64,000 bases of DNA from Paenibacillus uliginis N3/975 (GTDB lineage Bacteria; Bacillota; Bacilli; Paenibacillales; Paenibacillaceae), in assembly GCF_900177425.1 (NCBI RefSeq), contig NZ_LT840184.1, positions 2,992,996-3,056,995 of the forward strand, read 5' to 3'. The translations under genes and the position numbers were made by a program. This document shows positions 34,828 through 44,290 of the stretch, piece after piece (within the stretch, counting starts at the first letter, position 1; each line of letters opens with the position of its first letter). The notes under the pieces were generated by a model, which saw only the letters and a program-made list of their open reading frames with translations, was not told the DNA's origin and ran no database searches.

Positions 34828-35460
34828 TTATAAATTTGATTCGATTAATGATTGGATATAGATTTCAATCATTTTAATATTTTCTTTCCATAATAAAACA
34901 AGCCATTCTGTGTCTGCTTTAGAAATAAAAAATGTTGCAAATCCATTTATATAAGCTCCTAATAAATCATTTACTAACTCCAAGTCATTCGCGTCTAGTG
35001 TATCACCATAAAAATCATTTACTAAAATCTCAAAGAAATCAAACGGTGTTTTTTCGCTGTCTTTACCATAGATAAGATCATCAAATTCCGTATCATATGA
35101 AGACTTCACTACAAATTGCATTTGAACATTAATTAAATTTAAGTAGTCTTTATTTTTTTCTTCAATGAAGAAGAGAAAATATTTGAGCATAATATCCGCA
35201 AAAGAATCCGTTTCCTTAGCTTCTTGATAAATTTGTTCCAGTGCTTCACTCATTAACACATCAGCATAAATAAAAGCTTCTTGTTGAATAGTCTCCATAG
35301 AACCAAAGTGATGAAACACGCTTGCTTTACTAACATTTGCCTTCTTTGCTATGCTGTTGGCACTTAATGCTTCTAACCCATTTTCTGCTATTAAAGTGAT
35401 TGTAGCGTGTAATAAAGCTTCTTTTGTTTTGTTCCCCTTTTTTTCTCTACCATCTATCAT
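34828..35460 (-). CDS. TetR-family transcriptional repressor
   Basis: A 210-residue regulator. The N-terminal helix-turn-helix spans about residues 8-55 (ATITLIAENGLEALSANSIA, then KKANVSKASVFHHFGSMETI), typical of TetR. The C-terminal ligand domain is helical and acidic. TAGGAGGA lies seven bases before the ATG at 35460, so the longer frame starting at 35517 is not used. Two palindromic operators lie 64-110 bases upstream, so it probably represses itself and the rightward transcript. Confidence 0.9.
   Translation of the reverse strand: MIDGREKKGNKTKEALLHATITLIAENGLEALSANSIAKKANVSKASVFHHFGSMETIQQEAFIYADVLMSEALEQIYQEAKETDSFADIMLKYFLFFIEEKNKDYLNLINVQMQFVVKSSYDTEFDDLIYGKDSEKTPFDFFEILVNDFYGDTLDANDLELVNDLLGAYINGFATFFISKADTEWLVLLWKENIKMIEIYIQSLIESNL
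34887..34935. repeat. Source copy of 49-base duplication
   Basis: Part of the TetR coding sequence duplicated at 34585-34633. Confidence 0.9.
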
Positions 35461-35523
35461 TACCGTTCCTCCTAGAATGGTTGTCACATTTTCTTCAGTT
35501 ATTATAGCATAAAACAAATATGT

Positions 35524-35570
35524 TGACCGATTGGTCAGTTTTGCATAAAATATAATTGACCGTTCGGTTA
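35524..35570. promoter_or_regulatory. Paired TetR operators
   Basis: TGACCGATTGGTCA (35524-35537, perfect ends) and TGACCGTTCGGTTA (35557-35570, near perfect), centres 33 bases apart, three helical turns. Confidence 0.7.
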
Positions 35571-35636
35571 GTTTTTAGTTTTGTGTGCCACCTGTTTTAA
35601 GTTTTATGAAATTTTGCTTTTGATAAAAGGAAAGGA

Positions 35637-35744
35637 GAGGGCCAAAAGAAAAAGGGAAAGTTACTTATTTTTGCGAGCGTACTCGCATTGTTGACGTTGT
35701 TTATATGCTTTACACAATTTTTAAGTCTTCTGAAGAGGAAGTAG
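35637..35744 (+). pseudogene. Stub of a membrane protein next to TetR
   Basis: After AAAGGAGAGG a frame reads KKKGKLLIFASVLALLTLFI and stops at 35744, i.e. one membrane segment, but there is no start codon. It may be the truncated 5' end of a TetR-regulated transporter. Confidence 0.3.
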
Positions 35745-35803
35745 GGAAAACAGAAAAGGATTTTCATCACGTACCATTTTGAGTTTATATGGAGGATATT
35801 CAC

Positions 35804-37852
35804 ATGAAAAAAAGGCTTTCTTGGGTGCTATCCGCTACACTTGCGTTGACTATGATTGCACCAACCGGTGCAATGGCTTCCAGCGTCGCCCCTACCGTTG
35901 TGGCAAGCCAAGGATTGAAGAAAATCGCTGCCGAGAATGCTGCGCTGCTTATCGAATCCACCCATACGATTAGCGTTCAGTATGCGCTGATTGACAATGG
36001 AAAAATCACTGTGTCTGGCCACACTGGCAAGGACGATGAGCCGCTGACCAAGGATACATTGTACGGTATCGGTTCGGTCAGTAAAGTATTTGGTGCCGCA
36101 GCCGTCATGAAATTGGTAGACGAAGGGAAAATCGATCTGGATACCCCCGTCGTCCAGTATATAACCGATTTCAAGATGAAGGACGAACGGTATAAGCGCA
36201 TTACTCCGCGCATGCTGCTGAACCACTCTTCCGGTCTGCGAGGTACTGGATCTACGAGCGATTCTTTATTCGAGGATAATGACAGCTATGCCCATGATAC
36301 CATTCTGCAGACATTGTCCGACCAGACCTTGAAGGCAGACCCTGGAGCATTCTCGGTGTATAGCAATAGCGGTTTCACGCTTGCCGAGATTCTCGTTGAA
36401 AGAGTCAGCGGCATGAGCTTTACCGAATTTCTTCATCAATATTTTACAAAGCCATTGCAGATGAATCATACGAAGACACCACAGGACAAATTGAAAGGAA
36501 GTAAGCTTGCCCGGTTCTATGTCCCGGATTACCAAGAGCAGCTTCCAGATATTTTTGTTAATGTGATCGCTGAAGGAGGGATTAATTCCACAGCAGAAGA
36601 TATGGTACGATTCTCGCAAATATTTATGGGACAGGCAAATCATATCCTTTCTGACAAGTCGGTTCGGGCGATGGAACAGGAGGAATACAAGAAAGGCATC
36701 TGGCCGGAAGATACGGATGATAGTAACAATTACGGTCTCGGCTGGGACAGTGTGAAGCTATACCCGTTCAATGATTACGGAATAAAGGGTTTGGCCAAAG
36801 GCGGGGACATCTCTACGTATGCTGCTTCTCTCGTCGTGCTTCCTGAGAAAAAGATGGCGGCTGCCGTGTTATCATCCGGCGGTAGCAGTAGCACGAATCA
36901 ACTGCTGGCAAGCGAAATGCTGCTGCTGGCGCTCAAGGAAAAGGGCGAAATCAAGAACGTCAAGCCGGATAAATCATTCGGCAAGCCGGTTAAGGCCAAG
37001 ATGCCCAATGATGTAGTGAAGCAAGCGGGCTATTACGCCAGCAGTAATACGCAGTCCCTAGTAGAAATAACCAAGGACGGGGAACTGTCCATGGCAAACG
37101 ATCCGGAGACGAAGTATATATATACTTCGGATGGAAGCTTTATTAACGAGAACGGAACCTCCAAGGTCAGTTTCGTCACCGAGAAAAACGGACGCACGTA
37201 TTTGTGGAAGAGAGCCTATGAGACATTGCCGGGATTGGGGCAGCTAGCAACGTCAGAGTATGCGGCCGAGAAGCTGGAAGACAACGTGCTGCCGAAGGAG
37301 ACCGCCGAAGCTTGGGCAAAACGGGAAGGCGCTAAGTTCTATGTCGTGAACCAGAAATTCAGCTCCGAAGAGTATTTCTTTGGGCAGCTGACAATCGAAA
37401 TTAGCCTCGCCGACGGTCTGCCGGGTTATTGGGAGGACAGAAAAATCACAGGTCCGAATACGGCGACGAGTCAGATCCAAATCCCAGGAATAGCAGGCCG
37501 GGATACGACGGAAGCCCGGTTCTACACGAAAGACGGCATCGAATATTTGAACGTAAACGGGTACTCACTTGTGAGCGAGGCGAACGTAAAACCGATCTAT
37601 GCAGGAAATCAGTCCAAGGCCACGGTGTCAGCGAACGGGGATGCTAAATGGTATACTATCCCGGCAGCGGCGGCAGGCAAAACGATGACGGTCAAACTGC
37701 CAACGAATGGTGCTTTCGCGGTATATGACGAGCAAGGATCATGCATCAGCTATAGCCTTGTCTACGGCAACAACAAATTGACGCTGCCCAAGAACGGAAC
37801 GATCGTATTTGCCGGTGAGCCGGGATCGAAATTTAAAATAGCAATGAAATAA
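35804..37852 (+). CDS. Secreted serine hydrolase (class C beta-lactamase-like)
   Basis: A 682-residue exported protein. An N-terminal signal peptide (MKKRLSWVLSATLALTMIAP, cleavage near ASS) leads into a penicillin-binding-protein-like/beta-lactamase domain (about 45-390) with SxxK at S91-V-S-K94 and YxN at Y186-S-N188; AKGGDIS is the third motif-like element. The last 280 residues form a beta-rich accessory region. Such proteins usually act as D-aminopeptidases or esterases on peptidoglycan or peptides rather than true beta-lactamases. GGAGGA lies seven bases before the ATG at 35804. Confidence 0.88.
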   Translation: MKKRLSWVLSATLALTMIAPTGAMASSVAPTVVASQGLKKIAAENAALLIESTHTISVQYALIDNGKITVSGHTGKDDEPLTKDTLYGIGSVSKVFGAAAVMKLVDEGKIDLDTPVVQYITDFKMKDERYKRITPRMLLNHSSGLRGTGSTSDSLFEDNDSYAHDTILQTLSDQTLKADPGAFSVYSNSGFTLAEILVERVSGMSFTEFLHQYFTKPLQMNHTKTPQDKLKGSKLARFYVPDYQEQLPDIFVNVIAEGGINSTAEDMVRFSQIFMGQANHILSDKSVRAMEQEEYKKGIWPEDTDDSNNYGLGWDSVKLYPFNDYGIKGLAKGGDISTYAASLVVLPEKKMAAAVLSSGGSSSTNQLLASEMLLLALKEKGEIKNVKPDKSFGKPVKAKMPNDVVKQAGYYASSNTQSLVEITKDGELSMANDPETKYIYTSDGSFINENGTSKVSFVTEKNGRTYLWKRAYETLPGLGQLATSEYAAEKLEDNVLPKETAEAWAKREGAKFYVVNQKFSSEEYFFGQLTIEISLADGLPGYWEDRKITGPNTATSQIQIPGIAGRDTTEARFYTKDGIEYLNVNGYSLVSEANVKPIYAGNQSKATVSANGDAKWYTIPAAAAGKTMTVKLPTNGAFAVYDEQGSCISYSLVYGNNKLTLPKNGTIVFAGEPGSKFKIAMK

Positions 37853-37927
37853 GCTGTACTCAAAACTACGTTGTCGGTATTGGCGTTTATTCTGCTCCTA
37901 TAACTTTTGTTGGTATATTATTTTGTA

Positions 37928-37948
37928 GGGGGTAGGGGTAGGGGTAGG
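37928..37948 (+). repeat. GGGGTA tandem repeat, G-quadruplex-like
   Basis: G tracts of 5, 4, 4 and 2 separated by TA. Located between two hydrolase genes on the coding strand. Confidence 0.7.
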
Positions 37949-38004
37949 AGTTAGAGATGGGGAAAAAATGTAAGGACTTTTGACTCTCCGATATCCGTAG
38001 TATT

Positions 38005-38056
38005 CCACCGCTATAACCTCTTTGAAGACTCTGCTACTGGAGGTTATACGCTGTGG
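38005..38056 (+). promoter_or_regulatory. Long inverted repeat upstream of esterase gene
   Basis: CCACCGCTATAACCTC pairs with GAGGTTATACGCTGTGG (nine perfect pairs then an imperfect extension) across a 19-base loop. No T run. It may be an operator or leader structure. Confidence 0.5.
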
Positions 38057-38112
38057 TAACATATTGCCGAACTGCCTGTTCGGCGGACAGTATTCGAGGA
38101 GGTCATAAACAG

Positions 38113-39597
38113 ATGAGAATCATGGAAGTTGTACTGGTGACGTTTAATGTGGTTATGTTGCTGTGGCTGGTTGTCGGGCAACAAAAGTCGCGACAGTTAT
38201 TGTGGGGAGGATTGGCCGTCTCGGCAGTTCTTCTCGTTGTACAGGGCTGGGTTGATGGATGGCGCTGGCCCCTGATCCCCGCTTATGCATTGACGCTTGC
38301 TCCTTTATGGGCGCTGTTGTTGGACATTCGGCGGCGCGCCCGATCCGGGCAAGGGGGCATTCAAAAGCGCGGCGTACGCAGAATTGCAGCGTTGTTATCC
38401 GCCTTTTTCTACGGGACGGTAACCGTTGCTGCGCCGTTGCTGTTACCGGTGTTTACATTCGATGAACCGGCAGGCCCATATGGGATTGGCACGGTCGCTT
38501 ATCATTGGATTGACAACACCCGCAAAGAAACGTCCACTTTGGCGGCAGCCGGGGCCAAGCGGGAACTGAAAGTACAGATCTGGTATCCGGCCAGCAAGGA
38601 CGCTAAGGGAACCCGAGCGCCGTATGTGCCCGATTCCAAAGTGTATACCGAGGCATTTCAGCGGGAGTCTGGTCTGCCGCAGTTGTTTTTGACGAGCCTT
38701 GGACAAGCCCGTACGCATGCGATTAAACACGCGGTGCTGTCCGATGCGGAAGCGGCGTATCCGGTACTTATTTTTTCACACGGGTTTGGCGGATTCGAGG
38801 GTCAGAACATGTTCCAGGTCGAGCAGTTGGTGAGCCATGGCTACATTGTGGCGGGAATCAATCATACTTACGACAGTATGGCTTCGATATTTCCGGATGG
38901 GCGGGTTGCGTTGTACGATTCGGTGAAAAATACAGAATCGGAGATAGAGCTACTTGAAAAATCGGATAGGACAAACGAGGTTTGGGTGAACGATGTGCGG
39001 TTTGTGCTGGATCAACTTGAACAGCTCGCTGCCGCTGACCCGGATCGGCGGTTTACGGGACGAATGGACATGAAGCGGCTTGGCATGTTCGGACACTCGT
39101 TCGGCGGGGCGACTACGGTTCAGATGCTGCTAAGTGATCCGCGGGTTCGGTCAGGCATCAATATGGACGGAGCCCTGTACGGTGAACGCCGCATTCCGGC
39201 GGCTGGCATAAACAAGCCGTTCCTGATGATCAGTTCGGACGAGGAGGACGAGTTGGCGGGCTCCAGCGCCACAAGTGACGATCAGCAAGCCGCCTTGGAC
39301 ACGACCCACAACAAAGTTGAACGATACAATAAAGAGTTAAATGCTCGGTATGCGCCGGTAAAGGTTGGCGGGAATTACTGGCTGAAGTTGCACAACACGC
39401 TACATATGAGCTTCTCCGATTTCTTTTTGATCTCTCCAATCATAGAGTGGGCGCAGGGAGTGAACGCGCGTGAGACACATCGGCTCGTCAACGATTTTAC
39501 GCTTGATTTCTTCAATCATTATCTGAAAGGGCAGCCCTTGCAGATATTGAACAATGCTGTTGGCACGCATGATGATTATATTCTGGAAAAGGGATAA
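38113..39597 (+). CDS. PAF-acetylhydrolase-like membrane esterase
   Basis: About 494 residues. Three hydrophobic segments at the N terminus (about 3-22, 32-48, 55-72) and a fourth near 95-118 anchor an alpha/beta-hydrolase domain resembling platelet-activating-factor acetylhydrolase. The oxyanion motif is FSHGFGG and the nucleophile elbow GHSFGG has S329; the Asp is probably in INMDGAL and the His in LHNTLHMSFSD. GAGGAGG lies ten bases before the ATG at 38113; an ATG at 38122 is a close alternative. Natural substrate unknown. Confidence 0.82.
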   Translation: MRIMEVVLVTFNVVMLLWLVVGQQKSRQLLWGGLAVSAVLLVVQGWVDGWRWPLIPAYALTLAPLWALLLDIRRRARSGQGGIQKRGVRRIAALLSAFFYGTVTVAAPLLLPVFTFDEPAGPYGIGTVAYHWIDNTRKETSTLAAAGAKRELKVQIWYPASKDAKGTRAPYVPDSKVYTEAFQRESGLPQLFLTSLGQARTHAIKHAVLSDAEAAYPVLIFSHGFGGFEGQNMFQVEQLVSHGYIVAGINHTYDSMASIFPDGRVALYDSVKNTESEIELLEKSDRTNEVWVNDVRFVLDQLEQLAAADPDRRFTGRMDMKRLGMFGHSFGGATTVQMLLSDPRVRSGINMDGALYGERRIPAAGINKPFLMISSDEEDELAGSSATSDDQQAALDTTHNKVERYNKELNARYAPVKVGGNYWLKLHNTLHMSFSDFFLISPIIEWAQGVNARETHRLVNDFTLDFFNHYLKGQPLQILNNAVGTHDDYILEKG

Positions 39598-39830
39598 GCT
39601 TCTATCCGGTGTGAACGCCGCCTGAAGAACAGACAGAGGGGAAAGGTGGAAATAATTGGAAGTATAAAAGGCATCCGCCGTGGCCTCTGTTTGCTTCCTG
39701 CATCAGCCCTAAACACAACCAGTCAAGAGAAGCAGAAGTTAAAGCTGGTGTTGAAGAGGCGACTATTTTTAGGTAAATCAACAGGAGTGCTTTGTTATAT
39801 AACTAATTGTATTGGAGTTGAGATAAGACT

Positions 39831-41063
39831 ATGAAAACGGAGATCATGAATAGATTCATCTCTTACACACAAGTTGATACACAGTCCGATGAGGGGAGCG
39901 AAACTTGCCCCTCAACACCAGGGCAGCTAGTGTTGGCCCAAATGCTCACAGACGACCTTAAAGCCATAGGTATGCAGGAAGTTACGGTGGATTCGAACGG
40001 TTATGTAATGGCGTCCCTTCCGGCCAATACAGACAAAGAGATTCCAACAATCGGTTTTCTTGCTCATATGGATACGGCTACCGATTTTACCGGCGCTGGC
40101 GTGAAGCCGCAAATCATAGAAAATTATAACGGACAAGACATTGTCTTGAATGAAGCACTGAATATTGTCCTTTCGCCGCGCGATTTTGCAGAGTTGGCTG
40201 GCTACAAAGGCCATACGTTAATAACGACAGACGGTACCACATTACTTGGCGCTGACGATAAAGCCGGTATTGCCGAAATCATGACTGCTATGGCTTATCT
40301 GATTCGACATCCAGAACTGAAACACGGGAAAGTAAGAGTGGCTTTCACCCCGGATGAAGAAATCGGCAGAGGCCCAAATAAGTTTGATGTGTCCGCCTTC
40401 GACGCGGTATATGCCTATACGATGGATGGCGGTCCTCTTGGCGGGATCGAGTACGAGAGCTTTAACGCTGCATCAGCTATCATAACTTGCAAAGGGAAGA
40501 ACGTTCACCCCGGCACGGCCAAAGGTAAAATGGTCAACGCTGCTAAAATAGCCATGGAGCTGCATGGAAGGCTACCGGCTGAAGAAACTCCTGAGAAGAC
40601 GGAAGGCTATGAAGGCTTCTATCATCTGTCTTCCATTCAGGGTGACGTCGAGCAAACACAGCTTCGTTATTTGATCCGGGATCACGATAATAATCGGTTT
40701 AAGGAGAGAAAGTCCGAGCTGGCTCGTATCGTAGAAGAATTACAGAAAAAATACGGAGATAAGCGAATTGAGCTCGAAATCAAAGACGAATACTTCAACA
40801 TGAGGGAAAAGATTGAGCCTGTAATGGAAGTAGTGGACATCGCTAGACAAGCACTAGAAAACCTCGGAATCGTGCCGATTATTCAGCCGATTCGCGGTGG
40901 TACGGATGGCTCCCAGCTATCCTACATGGGGTTGCCAACACCGAATATATTCACAGGCGGGGAAAATTACCACGGGCGGTTCGAGTATGTTTCAGCTGAC
41001 AACATGGTGCTGGCTGTGAAAACCATCATCGAAATCGTTAAGCTGTATGAACAAAGATCCTAA
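39831..41063 (+). CDS. pepT: Peptidase T (tripeptide aminopeptidase)
   Basis: A 410-residue cytoplasmic dizinc aminopeptidase that removes N-terminal residues from tripeptides. M20 family motifs are intact: GFLAHMDTATDF (His and Asp ligands), LLGADDKAGIAE (bridging Asp), FTPDEEIGRG (catalytic Glu pair), YTMDGGPLGGIEYE and the C-terminal GGENYHGRFEYV (last His). Length fits PepT exactly. Probably monocistronic. A weak upstream site GGAG lies ten bases before the ATG. Confidence 0.95.
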   Translation: MKTEIMNRFISYTQVDTQSDEGSETCPSTPGQLVLAQMLTDDLKAIGMQEVTVDSNGYVMASLPANTDKEIPTIGFLAHMDTATDFTGAGVKPQIIENYNGQDIVLNEALNIVLSPRDFAELAGYKGHTLITTDGTTLLGADDKAGIAEIMTAMAYLIRHPELKHGKVRVAFTPDEEIGRGPNKFDVSAFDAVYAYTMDGGPLGGIEYESFNAASAIITCKGKNVHPGTAKGKMVNAAKIAMELHGRLPAEETPEKTEGYEGFYHLSSIQGDVEQTQLRYLIRDHDNNRFKERKSELARIVEELQKKYGDKRIELEIKDEYFNMREKIEPVMEVVDIARQALENLGIVPIIQPIRGGTDGSQLSYMGLPTPNIFTGGENYHGRFEYVSADNMVLAVKTIIEIVKLYEQRS

Positions 41064-41507
41064 GGGTGTATGCAGCATCGAGCATGCATATTAGCAGGAC
41101 AAGCGTTCATATATAACTGTGCCGATAGCTTGATAAAGATGAAAGAATTTCTATTTGGCTAAATATATCGAACTTGCCTCTTCTGATAGAAGAATTGCTT
41201 CATAAGTTTCGTCATTCCATACTCATATACAGGAAAATAGTTTAGTATGGCATTTTCTGTTCAATGATAAAAATTGGAGATATATGGTTAAAAGTTGAAA
41301 TAAATGAGAAAAGATATTTCCAAGCTTCTGGGAGAAGAAGATATACATGTTGATTAGAATGAGACGGAGCGGGTGTACCGCAATATTGTAAAACCGGAGC
41401 TGCTGACTGTTGCGGTCTTCTCTGGTACGGAACACTCCATATTAGGCTAAAAACGGCTGATTCGGATCTTCTAATCGGTGAATATAGCCGTTACATGTTA
41501 GATTATA

Positions 41508-41675
41508 AATATATTAGGAGAAGGTTTAGGAAAAGAATATTTTCAGGAAATTATAGAATATTTTAAGAATCAAAAGAAATAAATACAATCATATTGATGA
41601 TTGATAAAGAAAATACTGTTGCTGAGAATTTAAATATTATTATTCGCTTAGCTTGCAGAAATTGCGTTTATGTAA
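41508..41675 (+). pseudogene. Possible GNAT acetyltransferase remnant
   Basis: One frame reads ILGEGLGKEYFQEIIEYFK and stops at 41582; another continues ILMIDKENTVAENLN. Together they recall the acetyl-CoA loop and the following DPxN strand of a GNAT enzyme. Several disruptions. Low certainty. Confidence 0.35.
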
Positions 41676-41681
41676 AGTTAA

Positions 41682-41708
41682 AGAGAAGTGTGATTTCACT
41701 TCTCTTTA
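41682..41708 (+). terminator. Intrinsic terminator
   Basis: AGAGAAGTG-TGATTT-CACTTCTCT followed by TTATTAT, just after the acetyltransferase remnant. Confidence 0.7.
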
Positions 41709-41716
41709 TTATATCA

Positions 41717-41850
41717 TTGTCAGACGACAAGAACATATAGACATTGAAAGCCGCATAAGTTGCGGTTTTTTTGTTTTAAGTATATAAGTTCTTGTCGTAA
41801 CTCAATGACAAGAACTTATATACTTAGCCGATTAGATGAGTGTCTAATGT
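41717..41850. repeat. Module A repeat, copy 6 (best preserved)
   Basis: TTGTC-AGAC-GACAA mini-hairpin, GCCGCATAAGTTGCGG-T7 terminator, then a 19-base perfect palindrome: arm 41778-41796 with arm 41807-41825, then ATTAGATGAGTGTCTAAT. Confidence 0.9.
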
Positions 41851-41870
41851 TACTCAGCATCGACAGCTTG

Positions 41871-41893
41871 TTAAGCTAACGGGCAGGATAGTG
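41871..41893. repeat. Module B, copy 13
   Basis: TTAAGCTAACGGGCAGGATA plus GT, 21 bases after module A copy 6. Confidence 0.65.
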
Positions 41894-41976
41894 GGAATAA
41901 CCTGAAGAAATAAAGGGAAGTAGGATTTCGAAAAATATTATCCTATAAATAGATCAATTTGAAGGGGATGATTCTT

Positions 41977-42975
41977 GTGCAAGCAAACAAGACGAACGGT
42001 TGGGCTCATGATGAAATTATACATTCATTAGCCAAAGCGTTAAATAAACATTATGTGTTTCCTGATATTGCTAAAGAAATGGGAAAGTACTTGGAACTAA
42101 AGTTAACCAGAAATGATTATGAAGCCATCAAAAGCCCCGAAGCTTTTTGCGAACAGATTACGATAGATCTTCGGGAAATAAGTAACGATAAACATTTGAA
42201 ATTACGATACACGGAGCAAGACAGGTCTATGGATCAAAAGATGAGCGAGAGAGTACAACAGGACGAGTACCTCCTGAAAGCCAAGATTGATAATTATGGA
42301 TTTCATAAAGTTGAAAGACGTCCAGGTAACATCGGCTATATCGATCTTCGAGGTTTTCATGATCCTGAGTTCGCGGGGGAGACTGCAGCAAATGCTATGA
42401 ATCTGGTGGCTAACACGGACGCCCTCATCTTTGATGTACGGAATAACGGTGGCGGAAGTCCGTTTATGGTTGCCTTTATAACAAGTTATTTGTTTAATTC
42501 AGAACCTTTTCATTTAAACAGCTTTTATTCAAGAGCAAAAGATGATTTAAGTCAGTCTTGGACGTTACCCTACGTTCCTGGAAAACGGTATGGAAATAAA
42601 CCTGTCTATGTATTAACAAGCCACAGAACGTTCTCCGCTGCTGAAGAGTTTACTTACAACCTGAAAAACTTGAAGCGGGCTACCGTTGTTGGAGAGGTTA
42701 CGGCAGGAGGAGCCAATCCGGGTTTCATTCATCAATTAACAATGCATTTCAGCATCTTTATCCCGAATGGACGGGCCATTAATCCCATTACCCAAACAAA
42801 TTGGGAGGGAACAGGCGTTATTCCGGATGTTAAGACAACTCAAAACGAGGCATACGAAACGGCATATGAACTTGCTCTTAATTATGTAATTAATTACTAC
42901 CAAGATAGCAAAGAATATGGATTTCTAGCAAAAGAAGCCGAAAATCAATTGAGACAACTGAAAGGAAATAAATGA
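41977..42975 (+). CDS. S41-family peptidase (IRBP/CtpA-like)
   Basis: About 332 residues with an N-terminal helical region (about 1-100) and an S41 catalytic core. The nucleophile is S220 in SHRTFSAAEEF, followed by the NLKNLKRATVVGEVTAGGANPG oxyanion region (quoted in part: VVGEVTAGGANPG). No PDZ domain or signal peptide is visible. GAAGGGG lies ten bases before the GTG at 41977; an in-frame ATG at 41968 overlaps that site. Probably monocistronic, downstream of a module A+B pair. Confidence 0.82.
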   Translation: MQANKTNGWAHDEIIHSLAKALNKHYVFPDIAKEMGKYLELKLTRNDYEAIKSPEAFCEQITIDLREISNDKHLKLRYTEQDRSMDQKMSERVQQDEYLLKAKIDNYGFHKVERRPGNIGYIDLRGFHDPEFAGETAANAMNLVANTDALIFDVRNNGGGSPFMVAFITSYLFNSEPFHLNSFYSRAKDDLSQSWTLPYVPGKRYGNKPVYVLTSHRTFSAAEEFTYNLKNLKRATVVGEVTAGGANPGFIHQLTMHFSIFIPNGRAINPITQTNWEGTGVIPDVKTTQNEAYETAYELALNYVINYYQDSKEYGFLAKEAENQLRQLKGNK

Positions 42976-42997
42976 ACGGTTGGTATTATAAATGAAC

Positions 42998-43016
42998 CTA
43001 TGAACGATAGCTTAAT
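42998..43016. repeat. Module B, copy 14 (degenerate)
   Basis: CTATGAACGATAGCTTAAT; right arm conserved, loop changed. Confidence 0.45.
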
Positions 43017-43049
43017 AAAGACATTCGAAGGTAGCGGGGCCGAGAGAGA

Positions 43050-43235
43050 ATGCTCAAAATGAATACGATGCAAAGATTTTTAATAATGCATATTTACGAA
43101 GGAAGGTCGCGCAGAGAGATTGCGAGATTGACAGGGATCCATCGGGAAACAGTGGGCAAGTACATCAAGCAATACGAAAAAAGGAGAGTTCAACTGCTGG
43201 CGGTGGGCAGTGCCACCGTTGATGAAAATAAATAA
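43050..43235 (+). pseudogene. N-terminal fragment of IS21-type IstA transposase
   Basis: A 61-codon frame with the IstA helix-turn-helix (MHIYEGRSRREIARLTGI, then HRETVGKYIKQYEKRR). The catalytic domain and istB are absent, so only the 5' end of the element remains. Confidence 0.6.
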
Positions 43236-43279
43236 TAACAGAGTTTTTAACTACGTTAGTAGCTAAAGGAGAAATTAAT

Positions 43280-43785
43280 ATGATGACTTATAACGAGGTT
43301 GTTAAAATCGGTGATGCATTTTTACTCCATTAATATCAGAGTTGTACGGGTTGGAGGGCTATGAAATCCAGTTGATTCCGGCACATGCCGGAGGGCGGAA
43401 TGTCGCTTATAACTGTGAGAAAGGGGGAGATGGTGCAAAAATACTCAGAATCGCCTTCTTAAATGACAGAAGCCGGGAAGATTTTCTGGGCGAAGTTGAG
43501 TATATCAGGTATTTATTCGAGCATGGCGGAAGTGTCTCGGATGTAGTCAGCTCCCTGAAGGGGAATCTGCTGGAAGAGATCACCCACAATATTATAGATG
43601 CGTTCGAGGTAATGCGAAACAACGGCGAAGAGCCGGAGTGTGATGAGGAGCTGTCGTATCGCATAAAATGCATGGAAGACGATATCCCGTATTTGGGATT
43701 TTTCCATAGATTTATTCGTGTGAAGAACCCTTTAAGTATGAGAAACGAAATATTTAGTATTTTTGTGGGGATTGCAAATTACTAA
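43280..43785 (+). pseudogene. Frameshifted, truncated phosphotransferase
   Basis: AAAGGAG and ATG at 43280 open MMTYNEVVKIGDAF; a one-base loss in a T run near 43319 stops it at 43331. The next frame continues as TPLISELYGLEGYEIQL, then GGRNVAYNCEK and ILRIAFLNDRSREDFLGEVE to 43785. This matches the N-terminal lobe of an APH-type phosphotransferase; the catalytic HxD loop is missing. A terminator follows directly. Confidence 0.75.
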
Positions 43786-43818
43786 CAGCCGGCTCATTGG
43801 GGCCGGCTGTGTTTTTTA
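43785..43818 (+). terminator. Intrinsic terminator
   Basis: ACAGCCGGC (43785-43793) with GCCGGCTGT (43802-43810), then GTTTTTT. Confidence 0.85.
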
Positions 43819-43853
43819 ACTTATTTTTTTTCCGATTAAAAATTGGTGTTATA

Positions 43854-43984
43854 TTGTCAGACGACAAGAACATATAGACATTGATAGTCGTATTGCGGCT
43901 TTTTTACTAAATGACAAGAACTTATATACTATGCCGAAGAGGACAATAACTTGCATCCTTAGCCAATTAGATGGAAATCTAATT
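43854..43984. repeat. Module A repeat, copy 7 (partly deleted)
   Basis: TTGTCAGACGACAAGAAC start, shortened GTCGTATTGCGGC-T6 stem, one GACAAGAACTTATA arm only, and a TTAGATGGAAATCTAA end hairpin. Confidence 0.75.
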
Positions 43985-44290
43985 TTAATGCTTAACTTTT
44001 AATTATGTAAAATAAAGGGTTAATAACAGAAGTTTGAATGCTTTTTCTTCATCTGTCTGGATTATGAGACCATTTGTCTTCAGGATCCTCAGGTGATCTA
44101 TAATTTAATACTCAACCTTATATAATCCTGCAATAATATACTATATGGCATTTAATTTTAAGATGAAAATCATGTTAATAGGCTAATAAAAGGACTTAGT
44201 CTACGTGATTAGATAAGATAAATGGATTTTTAAAAAAATATCATCAATAAGTATCGAAACTTATTAACTAAAATACAGGAGCGTGTTAGT
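43985..44290. other. AT-rich upstream region of cyclase gene
   Basis: No gene seen. AT-rich; presumably contains the promoter of the cyclase-family gene. Confidence 0.4.

Larger units (their letters stand above)
41064..41716. other. Long stretch with one decayed gene
   Basis: No intact gene. It is AT-rich, with scattered short frames and a possible acetyltransferase remnant near its right end. Confidence 0.45.

Noticed and set aside
38053..38112. Longer N terminus for the PAF-acetylhydrolase-like gene
   Set aside because: GAGGAGG lies inside it, placed for the ATG at 38113.
41717..41850. Module A as a riboswitch
   Set aside because: It is not tied to one gene class, occurs ten times at unrelated sites, and has no conserved ligand-binding core.
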